From Virgibacillus proomii (GTDB lineage: Bacteria; Bacillota; Bacilli; Bacillales; Amphibacillaceae): a stretch of DNA of 64,000 nt. Of this stretch, positions 35,901-43,242 are shown one piece after another. The DNA is taken from assembly GCF_018916875.1 (NCBI RefSeq), contig NZ_JAHLNO010000027.1, forward strand, positions 1 through 64,000, read 5' to 3'. Every line of letters begins with the position of its first letter. The first letter of the stretch is position 1. The position numbers were made by a program, and so were the translations under genes. The notes under the pieces are model-generated. The model worked only from the letters and a program-made list of their open reading frames with translations, searched no databases and was not told the origin of the DNA.

Positions 35901-37274
35901 CTTCCCACGAAAGACTAAATTCGTAGGGTCTGGAACAAATCCATTCATTTGGCTAGCATAAACCTCGTAGGCTGCTATCATATAGGTAGATTCAAATGTC
36001 CACGACAGCATAATCTTTTTGAATAAGCCAATCGCTGAAACATTCTGCGGAGCATCTGGAACAATATCTGGAAATCTCTCATCCGTAATGGGACCACCAC
36101 CAGCATCCCAATTTCCGCTACCTTCTTTCACCTTGCCAATTACCCATTCGATTTCACTATCATCTGGATCCAAGTCCAAAATATTTCCTAAAACCAGGCT
36201 TCCATCTCTCGGATTACCAATATCATATTCCCATGACATAATTCGCGCTTCAATAAGAATCATTGGCTTCATATCTTTATCTCTAGCAATTCCTGTGTCA
36301 CCAAGAAACACCTGTTCATGCTCATAATCTGTTATACCATAAAATGTAATGATGTCCATTTCATATTGAACCTTTGGGTCTTTTTCATGTTGGACAGCCT
36401 GCCATGTTTTGGCTAGTAACCTTTCCGGATCTTCTTCTTCATTATCCTCAAATAAGCCAAAACGGTGCATTAACTTCCCTGTTTCGTGATTGGGAACACC
36501 GTGTTTCTCAAGTGCCTCAGGATCACCAACCCATTCTTGGCCCTTGGGTTTATTAGTTGGATCGCCATTTTCCTTTATCCACTCTACATTACGAAACGTA
36601 ATCTTCCCGGTGCCCTCTTTTTCTGATTGTATGGATTTACCATGTCCATATAAAGCTGTCTTTGGATAGTAGAGCACGGTTCTTGTAATATTTTTTATAT
36701 CTTTATCCATTTCAAAGCGCTTCCCTGTATCAGCGCCCTTTCGTTGTACAATGTCCAAATAACGGCCGGCAATTTTATTCCCTGCTATTTCTACACGATC
36801 AACGATTTCACCGCCCCAAAGCTCGGTTAATTTTCCTAAACACATATAAGCATTTTGATACGAAAAGCTTATTGCGTTTAATCCTAAATCCGCTACATTA
36901 CCGACTAGCCAGCGTGATCTTTTTAAAATAGCACCTAACACAACGTGAGCTGATTCACTTTCAAGTACATTGTTTTCAACCATCACATCAGCTAATTCTT
37001 GCATAGCAGGCATACATTGGACAATCTTTTCCGGGGAATCTCCATCTACATCATCGACTTCACGGATGGTAAACAACCGGAATTTCCCTGTTAAATCTTT
37101 AAATGCAACTTGGTTACCGCCAATTAAATAAGATGCATCATCATCAGACATCGGAAAAGTAATCGTAAAAGAGACGGGTTTTTCAACCGTCTCTTCAAAG
37201 ACTGCTTCAACATAATTGTTAGTGATTGCTAATAGCTTATCATATTTATCAAAAATGAAAATTCTTTCTTTCAT
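32910..37274 (-). CDS. tail-tip/fibre protein with FN3 and S74 chaperone domain, about 1454 aa
   Basis: This is the tail-associated lysin/receptor-binding fusion of the locus. ATG 37274 (MKERIFIFDKYDKLLAITNN) has AGAGGTGG upstream; a GTG 12 bases earlier overlaps the previous gene. Residues 1 to about 400 form the Tal baseplate fold common to siphovirus tail tips. A fibronectin-III domain follows at about 415-505. Heptad-rich shaft segments follow (KADLEWVNGQLVSKANKDDI; repeated STQYQQDKK and NKQYQTDKQ units). A jelly-roll-like region covers about 745-1060, then a second coiled coil. A DGVITDKLIAGNAKIDGAKI triple-helix-like segment leads to a C-terminal intramolecular chaperone of peptidase S74 type (SSKSRKTNIREASIDYLHHI). 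It should determine the target range of the particle. Confidence 0.85.
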   Translation of the reverse strand: MKERIFIFDKYDKLLAITNNYVEAVFEETVEKPVSFTITFPMSDDDASYLIGGNQVAFKDLTGKFRLFTIREVDDVDGDSPEKIVQCMPAMQELADVMVENNVLESESAHVVLGAILKRSRWLVGNVADLGLNAISFSYQNAYMCLGKLTELWGGEIVDRVEIAGNKIAGRYLDIVQRKGADTGKRFEMDKDIKNITRTVLYYPKTALYGHGKSIQSEKEGTGKITFRNVEWIKENGDPTNKPKGQEWVGDPEALEKHGVPNHETGKLMHRFGLFEDNEEEDPERLLAKTWQAVQHEKDPKVQYEMDIITFYGITDYEHEQVFLGDTGIARDKDMKPMILIEARIMSWEYDIGNPRDGSLVLGNILDLDPDDSEIEWVIGKVKEGSGNWDAGGGPITDERFPDIVPDAPQNVSAIGLFKKIMLSWTFESTYMIAAYEVYASQMNGFVPDPTNLVFRGKIGAYNFDANTDEKWYFRVRAVNTHGTASEYSEQVSASTVQLDLPDIENIVPDFIEYGIYKGEEAPSSKDYKYWLDTSKEPNILRHWDEESETWKPLAPEYAGDIGAVSLADYHEQVNEIIANIADKADLEWVNGQLVSKANKDDIYTIEQLDYKFDNIVSKTTYESDKQGVIADLRDQESRIGQTEKDIKTKVSSTQYQQDKKSLETSINENKSLIEQNAEMIASKVSNKQYQTDKQGIINDIKENQSKIEQNANSIKSKVDATYVQGEIGKIEVGIKNILPESNPDVTSTKNQYGFWSKGILLDPNTTYTLTVNGYTEFNGNDKNNVFRFYIQHPPAYDYSRYIEIRENNPTTKHIVFTTPKSNDIDFSKPFTFGSYNYPSKVKDNTSTLVWAVLTKGNIPATSHVAAPEDLKIGSRNLASLDSFYQSGSGYTRNGYSFRLETDNSAGIGIRNKIFEEGKEYVLSFKIKKISGNIERIAGHAFAFTTTKGVFIDGEKVGYEWGNAVNKYPNDTKQHEVVVYLKYTDPTNSDPNLYIQPNRPAYGLTYAAEIWDIQVEQGNQKSGWQPAPEDTQAEIEAVEKYASEIEQTAKGIKQEVTALETDYSKFKNQTNSTIKQQADQIDSKVTKTEYNVDIDGLRAKVSKAESSIKQNADNILSKVSKNGVVSSINQSPEQIKISAERVSIDGDLVVRSGKVYIKDGVITDKLIAGNAKIDGAKIADATITSAKISNISADKIRTGILDASKVSIRVKNGIQAIQIDDKGLESIDSKGNVRIHIGIRDIAGKGQSDPSTIRFFSGTGNVSAGVGMNVNDTFIIGSSSSNVAMELRSVRNTLYYAREHRFVADNNNRYLKFISMTNSDGHRNPAIIPDTGDWGYIGTPGRRMWSINTNWLRFTHGGPDSSKSRKTNIREASIDYLHHIFELMELKSFNYKKEDGKPENYLSFGIIAEEAPIELVSPDRTTLNVSNFMSVIVGALKYQQKRIDELEKTVKGEF

Positions 37275-37276
37275 TT

Positions 37277-37609
37277 CTACAACCACCTCTCTGTATACTT
37301 AACCTCCAATTGCATTGCTGGAATTGTGCTTATTTCATTTAATCCAGGTTTTAATTTGAAAAAATCAGCATAAACGAGGTCAATGGTTTCCATTTGCAAT
37401 TGTTCATTAATAAATACTTTTTGTTTAGAAAAGTCTACTCTAACAACATCATTAACCTTAAATGAGTAATGCAGTCTTAGCTTTTGATTATCTAGACTGT
37501 ATTCCACGTAAGGTATCTCTTCTTTTATCACCGAAGTAATGATAGGAGCTGTACTGACTGTTCCTTCAACATTTACTTCATTCCTTTGAGCTATCTCTAT
37601 CCAGCGCAT
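37277..37609 (-). CDS. distal tail protein, C-terminal domain encoded separately
   Basis: The 110-residue product looks like the C-terminal galectin-like half of siphovirus Dit proteins: EGTVSTAPIITSVI strand, then VNDVVRVDFSKQKVFINEQL and the typical DFFKLKPGLNEIS before a final strand VKYTERWL. In the usual gene this follows the N-terminal Dit domain directly; here a 106-codon gene lies between. It starts by TAATG overlap with that gene. Confidence 0.7.
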   Translation of the reverse strand: MRWIEIAQRNEVNVEGTVSTAPIITSVIKEEIPYVEYSLDNQKLRLHYSFKVNDVVRVDFSKQKVFINEQLQMETIDLVYADFFKLKPGLNEISTIPAMQLEVKYTERWL

Positions 37610-37929
37610 TATTCTCCACCCTCTGATGAAGGCATTTCTTGTTGACCTTCTAAAGCTGTTAATCGCTCTTTAATCACTTCTATTTCGCTTTGGATGGAAG
37701 CAATGTTCGTATTTACTTGTTGATTGACCGCTGCTAAATCGTTTTGTACTCCCGTCATATTTTCCTTCATATCATCTAAACTTGATTGCAACGCTTGAAT
37801 ACTATCCCGAAGCCGCTTTGCCTCTTTATCGATTTTATCTGCATTTTGTGCAAAGTTAGCAATGGAGACATCGATTTTGTCTGTTATTTCCGGCTTTACC
37901 AACTTTAAAATTGGTGTATTAATTGCCAA
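37609..37929 (-). CDS. coiled-coil tail protein, 106 aa
   Basis: TTG 37929 follows GGGGTGATT at eight bases. The product starts MAINTPILKLVKPEITDKID with ANFAQNADKIDKEAKRL, a motif found at the N-terminus of many phage tail-fibre adaptor proteins. It continues as one long heptad-repeat coiled coil (LQSSLDDMKENMTGVQNDLA; IQSEIEVIKERLTALE). It overlaps the end of the N-terminal Dit gene by 11 bp and abuts the Dit C-terminal gene, so the three are translationally coupled. Function is inferred only: a fibre or adaptor component. Confidence 0.7.
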   Translation of the reverse strand: MAINTPILKLVKPEITDKIDVSIANFAQNADKIDKEAKRLRDSIQALQSSLDDMKENMTGVQNDLAAVNQQVNTNIASIQSEIEVIKERLTALEGQQEMPSSEGGE

Positions 37930-38461
37930 TTAAATCACCCCACTTTTGGTCTTTGTATTCTTCCCAAGTAAACTTTTTTAAAGAAATCGTTTGGTGTGTT
38001 TTCCCATATTTAAATGGATCAGAGCATAAAAAAACTAGCTCGCCCACCAAACTGTTTGTAGTTTCCTCAGGTACATCATTTGCTGATAATGTCGCATAAA
38101 AAAAAGCCTCTTCATCTGTAAAGGCTAATTTTCTTTTTGAACCTTGTAATAAATAATTCAATTGATTATATCGCTCTCTAAACCCTTTTTTTGTTTGATC
38201 GGATAATTGATATTTCACTGTAATTTCTCTAGCACTCCACGTTGGATCATTTGCCTCCAACGTTCCATGAATTCCAGGCACTTCAATTGTAGTGATCCGT
38301 TGTGCCATATTTCCTCTTCCGGAAATCGTTAATGTTACAAAGCTCCCTGTTTTATCGGTTAATCGTTCATCTAGATTAATCCCGTTAAACAATGTCTGTA
38401 AAAGCAAGCTTTCTCCTTTACTATTACTACCTGCCACCGTATCTACAAAAGTATACATCAT
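37919..38461 (-). CDS. distal tail protein (Dit), N-terminal domain
   Basis: The 180-residue product (GINLDERLTDKTGSFVTLTI; RITTIEVPGIHGTLEANDPT; SAREITVKYQL; ELVFLCSDPFKYGKTHQTIS) matches the N-terminal ring-forming part of siphovirus Dit/tail family proteins, including the SDPFKYG motif at the usual domain boundary. The protein then ends after a short tail (DQKWGDLIGN) instead of continuing into the second domain. GGGGGTG precedes the ATG pair at 38461. Dit joins the tail tube to the tip. Confidence 0.78.
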   Translation of the reverse strand: MMYTFVDTVAGSNSKGESLLLQTLFNGINLDERLTDKTGSFVTLTISGRGNMAQRITTIEVPGIHGTLEANDPTWSAREITVKYQLSDQTKKGFRERYNQLNYLLQGSKRKLAFTDEEAFFYATLSANDVPEETTNSLVGELVFLCSDPFKYGKTHQTISLKKFTWEEYKDQKWGDLIGN

Positions 38462-38468
38462 GCACCCC

Positions 38469-40058
38469 CTACCAGCCTTGTTGTCTTGTTAGATTCGTTT
38501 TTCTTGATTGGGCATTCGTAATGTCTTCTACAAACGCACTAAATTGCTGCTTACCAATAGATACGTTTACCATTGCAGGCTGCTTTTGTACATGCCATTC
38601 ATTTAAAACCTGATTCGACAGTTTATGATTTGCTGCTTGATTTAATTGATGAACCTGTCCAGAAATAGCAGGTAAAGCGAATTGAGGATCAAAAGAATCC
38701 TGTACTTTATCTGAAACCGTACTCGCTGCTGCAATTACGCTTTTAGCCATTTGATTAATTCCTAAGGCAAAGCCTGCCATTGTGTCATCTCCAATATCTC
38801 TAAACAGGCGCGAAGGAGATTTAATCCCCAAAAAGCTCAAAACACCATTTACAGCATCTTTAGCAGCTTTTAAGATAGCATCTCCCACTTTTGCTGCATT
38901 TTCCTTGATTCCAGTTATAAGGCCCATGATTAAATCCTTTCCGGCTGAAATCATTCTCCCAGCAAACTCAATTACCTTCCCAGGCATTTTAGCTATTTGT
39001 GTTCCAACTTCGGTAACAGCCTCGGTAAGTTTAGTTCTTATTGCATTAAACACTTCCTGAAACTTTTGGCGTACAGTAGAAACAATGGACTGAGCTTTTT
39101 CTACAGCATTTGACACCATCGTTAAAAACCCTTGGACTACTGCATCTTTTGCATTACCAATTAAGGTTGAAATCGTTTCTTTGACTTGAGTAAATTTAGT
39201 CTGAATCGTTTCCCATATCCTAGTTGCCATCGTAGTAACGAACTCTTTCATGATGCTCCACACATTTTGAAAGGTAGACTTAATCGTTTCCCATGCCCCA
39301 GACCAATTACCGGTAATTAACTGCATCACCGTTCTAATAATTCCCATAACAACGGTCATAGCGATTTGAATGACTGTCTTGATTATATTCCAAACCGTTG
39401 TAATTACGGTTGAAATAGCTTGCCAAGCTGCTGTTAAAAAAGGCATTAAGAAGTTCATTACCATCGTAATAACAGCTAGAATTGCTCCCCATACGGTCTG
39501 AAAAGTTTGTAAAATTAACGCTTGATTCTGAGTCCACCACGTCGTTAGTGCACCCCAAACACTCATGACAAAATCAACTATTACTTGAATAATCGGCATG
39601 ATAAATGCTAGTATCGATTCCCAAACGCTTATCACGATATCCCGGAAGGTTTGACTATTTGTCCATAGATAAACAAATGCTGTCGCTAATAAGGTAACTA
39701 GTGTAATAATTAAAGCTAGTGGATTAGCAGCTAATATAGCAAATAACCCCATCACCGCCTCCTTTAATAGCATCATCTTTGGTAAAAAGTTAGTCATAAC
39801 TGAAGAAATCGTAAGTAGCAGTGTGGACATCCCACTAATCATTCCGAGGAACGGCTCAAGTACGGCCTGCACTTGAGCAATTCCTTCTGATATTCCTGGG
39901 ATAAAGCCTAATGATTGCTCCATTTCAGCCAGTTTATTAACAACAGGATCTATTTGCTGTTGCAAAATAGCAAATGAGTCCCCCGCAGTTTTTAAACCGT
40001 CTGCTTGCGAGACAAAGGCTTCTATAAACCCACCTGCTGTATTTGATTTATCCCCCAT
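38469..40058 (-). CDS. tail tape-measure protein, 529 aa
   Basis: ATG 40058 (MGDKSNTAGGFIEAF) is chosen over an earlier in-frame start because AAGGAGG lies seven bases upstream. The protein is almost wholly alpha-helical and hydrophobic, with transmembrane-like segments (AVMGLFAILAANPLALIITL; VTLLATAFVYLW; ISVWESILAFIMPIIQVIVD) and Trp-spaced repeats (TVWGAILAV; TAAWQAISTV; TTVWNIIKTV). It ends with the FLGIKSPSRLFRDIGDDTMA motif seen at the end of tape measures. Its length predicts a short tail, roughly 80 nm by the usual 0.15 nm per residue. No transglycosylase or peptidase domain is visible. Confidence 0.9.
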   Translation of the reverse strand: MGDKSNTAGGFIEAFVSQADGLKTAGDSFAILQQQIDPVVNKLAEMEQSLGFIPGISEGIAQVQAVLEPFLGMISGMSTLLLTISSVMTNFLPKMMLLKEAVMGLFAILAANPLALIITLVTLLATAFVYLWTNSQTFRDIVISVWESILAFIMPIIQVIVDFVMSVWGALTTWWTQNQALILQTFQTVWGAILAVITMVMNFLMPFLTAAWQAISTVITTVWNIIKTVIQIAMTVVMGIIRTVMQLITGNWSGAWETIKSTFQNVWSIMKEFVTTMATRIWETIQTKFTQVKETISTLIGNAKDAVVQGFLTMVSNAVEKAQSIVSTVRQKFQEVFNAIRTKLTEAVTEVGTQIAKMPGKVIEFAGRMISAGKDLIMGLITGIKENAAKVGDAILKAAKDAVNGVLSFLGIKSPSRLFRDIGDDTMAGFALGINQMAKSVIAAASTVSDKVQDSFDPQFALPAISGQVHQLNQAANHKLSNQVLNEWHVQKQPAMVNVSIGKQQFSAFVEDITNAQSRKTNLTRQQGW

Positions 40059-40416
40059 AAGGCACCTCCTTTTTAGAATTAACCTGTTTAGCAAGATCCG
40101 CTAAACGCTTCATTTTATCATTTAAAATCTTTGGTTTACTTACTTCTTTTAAATGCTTCTCATAATCAAAGAAATCTTTAAACCGTCTATAAATAGGCAC
40201 TTGCTTTTTCCCCTGTTCCTTTGTAAGCGTCACCTGATGATTAAGCCAAGCCTGTTTATACATCCTGTATTCTTTATCAATTTGCTGTAATTGGAATGCA
40301 CGCACTCTTAATGCGTATTCTCTTAATGTTAATATTTCAATTTGATAAAGACTTGTAAAATTTAAATAACGAAAGCAGTTAATGATCATTTCATGATAGG
40401 TTTCCTCTGAAGTCAA
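40048..40416 (-). CDS. tail assembly chaperone, distal partner
   Basis: The 122-residue product (SEETYHEMIINCFRYLNFTS; YRRFKDFFDYEKHLKEVSK) is small, basic and helical. It lies between the first chaperone gene (4-bp ATGA overlap) and the tape measure (11-bp overlap), the position of gpGT-type chaperones. In many siphophages the pair is linked by a programmed frameshift; I see no clear slippery heptamer at the overlap. Confidence 0.72.
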   Translation of the reverse strand: MTSEETYHEMIINCFRYLNFTSLYQIEILTLREYALRVRAFQLQQIDKEYRMYKQAWLNHQVTLTKEQGKKQVPIYRRFKDFFDYEKHLKEVSKPKILNDKMKRLADLAKQVNSKKEVPYGG

Positions 40417-40775
40417 ACTTCTTTCACGCTGGCTGCCTGAAGCTGTTTGATGGTGTCCTTCATAATTGGTGACTTTCCCAATTCATTCTTTAACTCCGCA
40501 AATAGATCCCCAAGTCCATCATTCTCTATTGCATACTGCTCAATTGCTTTTTCAATTTGTTTATTGCTTGGTGGCGTATCTAAATGTGAAACAGCAGCTT
40601 TCATGATGTCTTGAAGAACTGCTGGATTTAATTGCTGAAGATTCATAAAAGCCATATTCACACCCATGCCAAATTTCATTCCCTGATAATCAATCTCGTA
40701 TACTTTATCCAGTTCACGAATAAATTTAATCCCAAATTTTAATGCATATGCTTTTTCGTTTATCATAAATTCCAT
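40413..40775 (-). CDS. tail assembly chaperone, proximal (TAC_12-like)
   Basis: The 120-residue product starts MEFMINEKAYALKFGIKFIR and EIDYQGMKFGMGV, a pattern typical of gpG-like chaperones, followed by NLQQLNPAVLQDIMKAA. AAAGGTGATACAGA precedes the ATG. It should coat the tape measure before tube assembly. Confidence 0.78.
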   Translation of the reverse strand: MEFMINEKAYALKFGIKFIRELDKVYEIDYQGMKFGMGVNMAFMNLQQLNPAVLQDIMKAAVSHLDTPPSNKQIEKAIEQYAIENDGLGDLFAELKNELGKSPIMKDTIKQLQAASVKEV

Positions 40776-41110
40776 TCTGTATCACCTTTCTTTGTAAGAA
40801 ATGTTGAAAGAGGACAACTACAAATCTGCTTTCATTGCCTCTATTTTCGGTCGTTTTTTAACTTTAACTCTAGCGCTCCTCACAATGGTAGCTTCTTTGA
40901 TTCTCGGTTTGAAAGAGTACAACAATAACATATGAATTCATCTAGTTACAGACGAATTCATATGTTAATAAAAAATCGTCGGTATATTCTCTTTACCCAC
41001 GAACTAATAAGAAACTAAAACCATTGATTTCAAATAGATCCTGCTTTTTTGTTACGATCAAACCATTACAATAATTGTCCATATCATCACGAGTAGTGAA
41101 CTAAAAGTAC
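40776..41110. other. gap in the tail operon with an inverted repeat
   Basis: A perfect 13-bp inverted repeat (AACATATGAATTC / GAATTCATATGTT) lies at 40928-40967 with a 14-base loop and no long T-run on the operon strand; it could damp read-through between tail tube and chaperones. A 29-codon minus-strand frame at 40993-41082 (MDNYCNGLIVTKKQDLFEIN...) has no convincing ribosome binding site. Confidence 0.5.
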
Positions 41111-41641
41111 TTATTGATTTTCCTCGCCCCCGGCGGATTCTGCTTGTGTATCCTGGAAAGCATATTGCACGGCTGCTTGCTGCGCATCTGTAAGCGTTGC
41201 TTCACCAAATTGCGGCTCTAATTCTACCGTAAAGTTAGCAGAAATTGCTGCATTTTCCTCGGCATTTGCCGGATCCTCCCATGAGTCTAAATAGCCTTGT
41301 GCATAAATCGCGGGGTACTTATTATCTGGTGATTTCAATTCGTCATCGACAGCAACTTCCCAAATTTCTAATTTTTGCCCATTAATCACCGATTGACGAA
41401 GCATATTGGCAACTGGATCATCCATTGCTTGGATCGCTTCAATAGCAACCTCTGATTCTAACCCGCCAACATGAATTAATGATCCATCCTTTGTAACAAT
41501 CCTTTCCAATTCACGAGAATAGCTAAATGTATGTTCTGTTTGAAATACTAGCTTTGCAGCTTCCTCATCTTGTTTTTCCAATAAGCGGAATAATAAGATT
41601 TTATTTTTTCCTTTTTGCATTTTAATTTGTGTATCTGTCAT
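41111..41641 (-). CDS. major tail tube protein
   Basis: The 176-residue product (QKGKNKILLFRLLEKQDEEA; AAKLVFQTEHTFSYSRELER; VTKDGSLIHVGGLESEVAIE; ANFTVELEPQFGEATLTDAQ) fits siphovirus major tail proteins of the TP901-1/phi13 group and resembles, as far as I recall, the LmaA antigen that forms the tube of Listeria monocin. The acidic C-terminal tail is disordered. AGGGAGG precedes the ATG. Copies of the protein stack into the flexible tube. It is the first structural gene of the operon; the head genes that would normally precede it are absent. Confidence 0.82.
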   Translation of the reverse strand: MTDTQIKMQKGKNKILLFRLLEKQDEEAAKLVFQTEHTFSYSRELERIVTKDGSLIHVGGLESEVAIEAIQAMDDPVANMLRQSVINGQKLEIWEVAVDDELKSPDNKYPAIYAQGYLDSWEDPANAEENAAISANFTVELEPQFGEATLTDAQQAAVQYAFQDTQAESAGGEENQ

Positions 41642-41755
41642 TTTTCATATCCTCCCTAGTATTTTTAATAAATAAAAACAACTACACATCTTTTACTACC
41701 ATCAATCATGCATTACACCATTTTCATCACCTCCTTAATTGATTAAAGAAAACTT

Positions 41756-41810
41756 TGGCTAGTGCCCGGTCTTCGGGTAATCACCAGTTGCGCTTATGCT
41801 AAAGCATAAA
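41756..41810 (+). repeat. repeat C, copy 1
   Basis: GGCTAGTGCCCGGTCTTCGG then GTAATCACCAGTTGCGCTTA resembles 44424-44470 (GGCTAGTGCAGGTAATTGAC, CAGTTGTACTTATACTGC), with a 10-base gap. Confidence 0.45.
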
Positions 41811-41850
41811 AGTACTAAGTCTATAAATTACACACTTCTAACGAGATAAA

Positions 41851-42004
41851 GAAAACATACCTCTAAAACAGGGGTATGCCGACGCCTGAGCGACAAGCCC
41901 GCTTTTAGTCGGCCTTCCTTTAGGTTCGAGCCGATAGTTTTTACTTGTAATAAGAATAAGATTGTAGTTTGCTAATAGCCCAAGCGCTTAAGCTAGACGA
42001 AACC
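41851..42004 (+). repeat. repeat B copy 4
   Basis: GAAAACATACCTCTAAAACA, GGGGTATGCCGACGCCTGAG, CCGCTTTTAGTCGGCCTTCC and AAGCGCTTAAGCTAGACGA match B; the 3' quarter is lost. ACGAGATAAA just before it looks like the end of a lost repeat A. Confidence 0.75.
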
Positions 42005-42070
42005 ACATTATTAGAAAAACTTAGCTTATCGCCAAGTCTTTAGCGAAAGTTGTAGTTTTTCTTATACTAT

Positions 42071-42227
42071 AAAGTGAAACTTCATTCAGTAGGAGTTTTC
42101 TTCCCTCTCCTACTGAATGTTAGTTGAACCAATCGGGCATTTAGGTGCCGTTTTCTCCCACTTTGACCCTTTGTATCAATTCAGGTCTTGAAGTGGGAAT
42201 CTTACGGCACCTTACATGCGGGATAAA
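42071..42227 (+). repeat. repeat A copy 10
   Basis: A nearly perfect A1 copy: ATTCAGTAGGAG / CTCCTACTGAAT, CGGGCATTTAGGTGCCG / CGGCACCTTACATGCGGG, CCCACTT / AAGTGGG. It occupies the place where head genes would lie. Confidence 0.85.
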
Positions 42228-42519
42228 CCATAAAATTTTATACATTCCTATATTACAAAAAGAACATCCATCTTGTACAAAACGAATATTGTTTCCCTAC
42301 ATAATAAAAAAGCCTCAAATACCTATTCCGGTGAATTTAAGACTTTGCTCCTTGACTATTATGCTGTTTTTCAATAATTAGTTTAACGTCACTCTCGAAC
42401 AAGACCTTGTTTAAATTGATATTACTTCATTATTATTTTCTTAAACTAGTAATCGTTGCTTAACCAATTAACAAATCTTGCTCGGTTCTATTGTACAATT
42501 GGATTGATTTACTTGTCAT
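42228..42519. other. gap between repeats and late regulator, no gene seen
   Basis: About 290 AT-rich bases. I see no ribosome binding site with a credible frame. Confidence 0.35.
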
Positions 42520-42936
42520 CTACTGTGAAGACTGTGTAAACTGTAACATTTTGTCTATGATAGAATCTCTAATAGAATAAATATGCTTTCTTGATACCCC
42601 TATATGTTTACTGATAGCGCTTATCGCCATTCCATCTAACATACATTCTAACACCGCTTTTTCCCTTGGCTCATCAACAGCTGGCAAACGCTCTTGAATA
42701 AATAATACTTTTTTTTCCAGCTTCATTAACCACGAACTTTTCTGCTCTCGTCTAATGACTTCCTTTACAATTGGATCTCCAACTATCCCTTTTGCTTTAG
42801 GCAGTGTGGACTCAAGCCCAGAAACAGCAACAACTCTTGTGCCGATGTCTTCATTTAGCATATCCTGCTGTCTTTTTATTTCTCTAATCATCCAATGATA
42901 ATCTTTTAACGCCCGTTCTATTTGTTGTTTGTTCAC
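42520..42936 (-). CDS. late-gene regulator, RinA/ArpU-like
   Basis: I start it at GTG 42936 because AAAGGGG lies about ten bases upstream; an earlier frame overlaps the preceding small gene. The 138-residue product has a helical N-terminal half (NKQQIERALKDYHWMIREIK). A C-terminal sigma-region-4-like HTH follows (EKAVLECMLDGMAISAISKH, IGVSRKHIYSIRDSIIDKML). Such proteins activate late promoters in Gram-positive phages. Placement directly before the tail genes suggests it drives the structural and lysis operon. Confidence 0.68.
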   Translation of the reverse strand: MNKQQIERALKDYHWMIREIKRQQDMLNEDIGTRVVAVSGLESTLPKAKGIVGDPIVKEVIRREQKSSWLMKLEKKVLFIQERLPAVDEPREKAVLECMLDGMAISAISKHIGVSRKHIYSIRDSIIDKMLQFTQSSQ

Positions 42937-43087
42937 AAAACCCTGCCCCTTTCTTAAACAATTGCTCTGCATAATCGCTACGAACAACTGGAGATAATGC
43001 TCCTGTTCGCTTATCCTTTCTATAGTCACTAACAACCCAATGTATGTCATTATTACTTCCCCTATTTACATCTTGTTTGTAAGCCAT
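42884..43087 (-). CDS. small early protein, 67 aa
   Basis: ATG 43087 is the third of three consecutive ATG codons, eight bases after GGAGG. The product MAYKQDVNRGSNNDIHWVVS continues DYRKDKRTGALSPVVRSDY and is polar without known motifs. Its end overlaps the regulator gene by 53 bp in another frame, so the C-terminal part could be fortuitous. It is the first gene after the SOS-type promoter. Confidence 0.55.
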   Translation of the reverse strand: MAYKQDVNRGSNNDIHWVVSDYRKDKRTGALSPVVRSDYAEQLFKKGAGFCEQTTNRTGVKRLSLDD

Positions 43088-43123
43088 CATCATCTCCTCC
43101 AATCATTCCATATTTTAACTATA

Positions 43124-43135
43124 GAACATCTGTTC
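43124..43135. promoter_or_regulatory. LexA-type SOS box
   Basis: GAACATCTGTTC matches the Firmicute LexA/DinR core GAAC-N4-GTTC perfectly. It lies immediately downstream of the -10 of the leftward promoter, where LexA binding would block initiation. Confidence 0.7.
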
Positions 43136-43137
43136 CT

Positions 43138-43166
43138 ATATTACATTGCTAAAACAGAAATGTCAA
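43138..43166 (-). promoter_or_regulatory. leftward (late/early) promoter of the tail locus
   Basis: TTGACA (43166-43161), 17-base spacer, TAATAT (43143-43138): near-consensus sigma-A. It reads toward the small gene, regulator and tail operon. Confidence 0.85.
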
Positions 43167-43242
43167 ATTGTGTTCTTGCTAATATAGAAATAGTTGTTTC
43201 TTTTATAGCAACCATGTTATGATTTATTTGCTAGTATAGAAA
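43146..43242 (+). promoter_or_regulatory. three operator copies TTGCTAnnAyAGAAA
   Basis: TTGCTAAAACAGAAA (43146-43160, inside the leftward promoter spacer), TTGCTAATATAGAAA (43176-43190) and TTGCTAGTATAGAAA (43228-43242, touching the repressor start) are probable binding sites of the adjacent XRE repressor, arranged as in a lysogeny switch. Confidence 0.72.
43194..43223 (+). promoter_or_regulatory. possible repressor promoter
   Basis: TTGTTT, an 18-base spacer and TATGAT read toward the XRE gene; the two outer operators flank it. Confidence 0.45.

Noticed and set aside
37609..37929. Intein or intron splitting the Dit gene
   Set aside because: The intervening sequence has its own start, ribosome binding site and phage-like coiled-coil product, with no intein or group I/II motifs.
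40413..40416. Programmed frameshift between the two tail chaperones
   Set aside because: No slippery heptamer was found at the 4-bp overlap and each gene has its own start, so simple translational coupling is enough.
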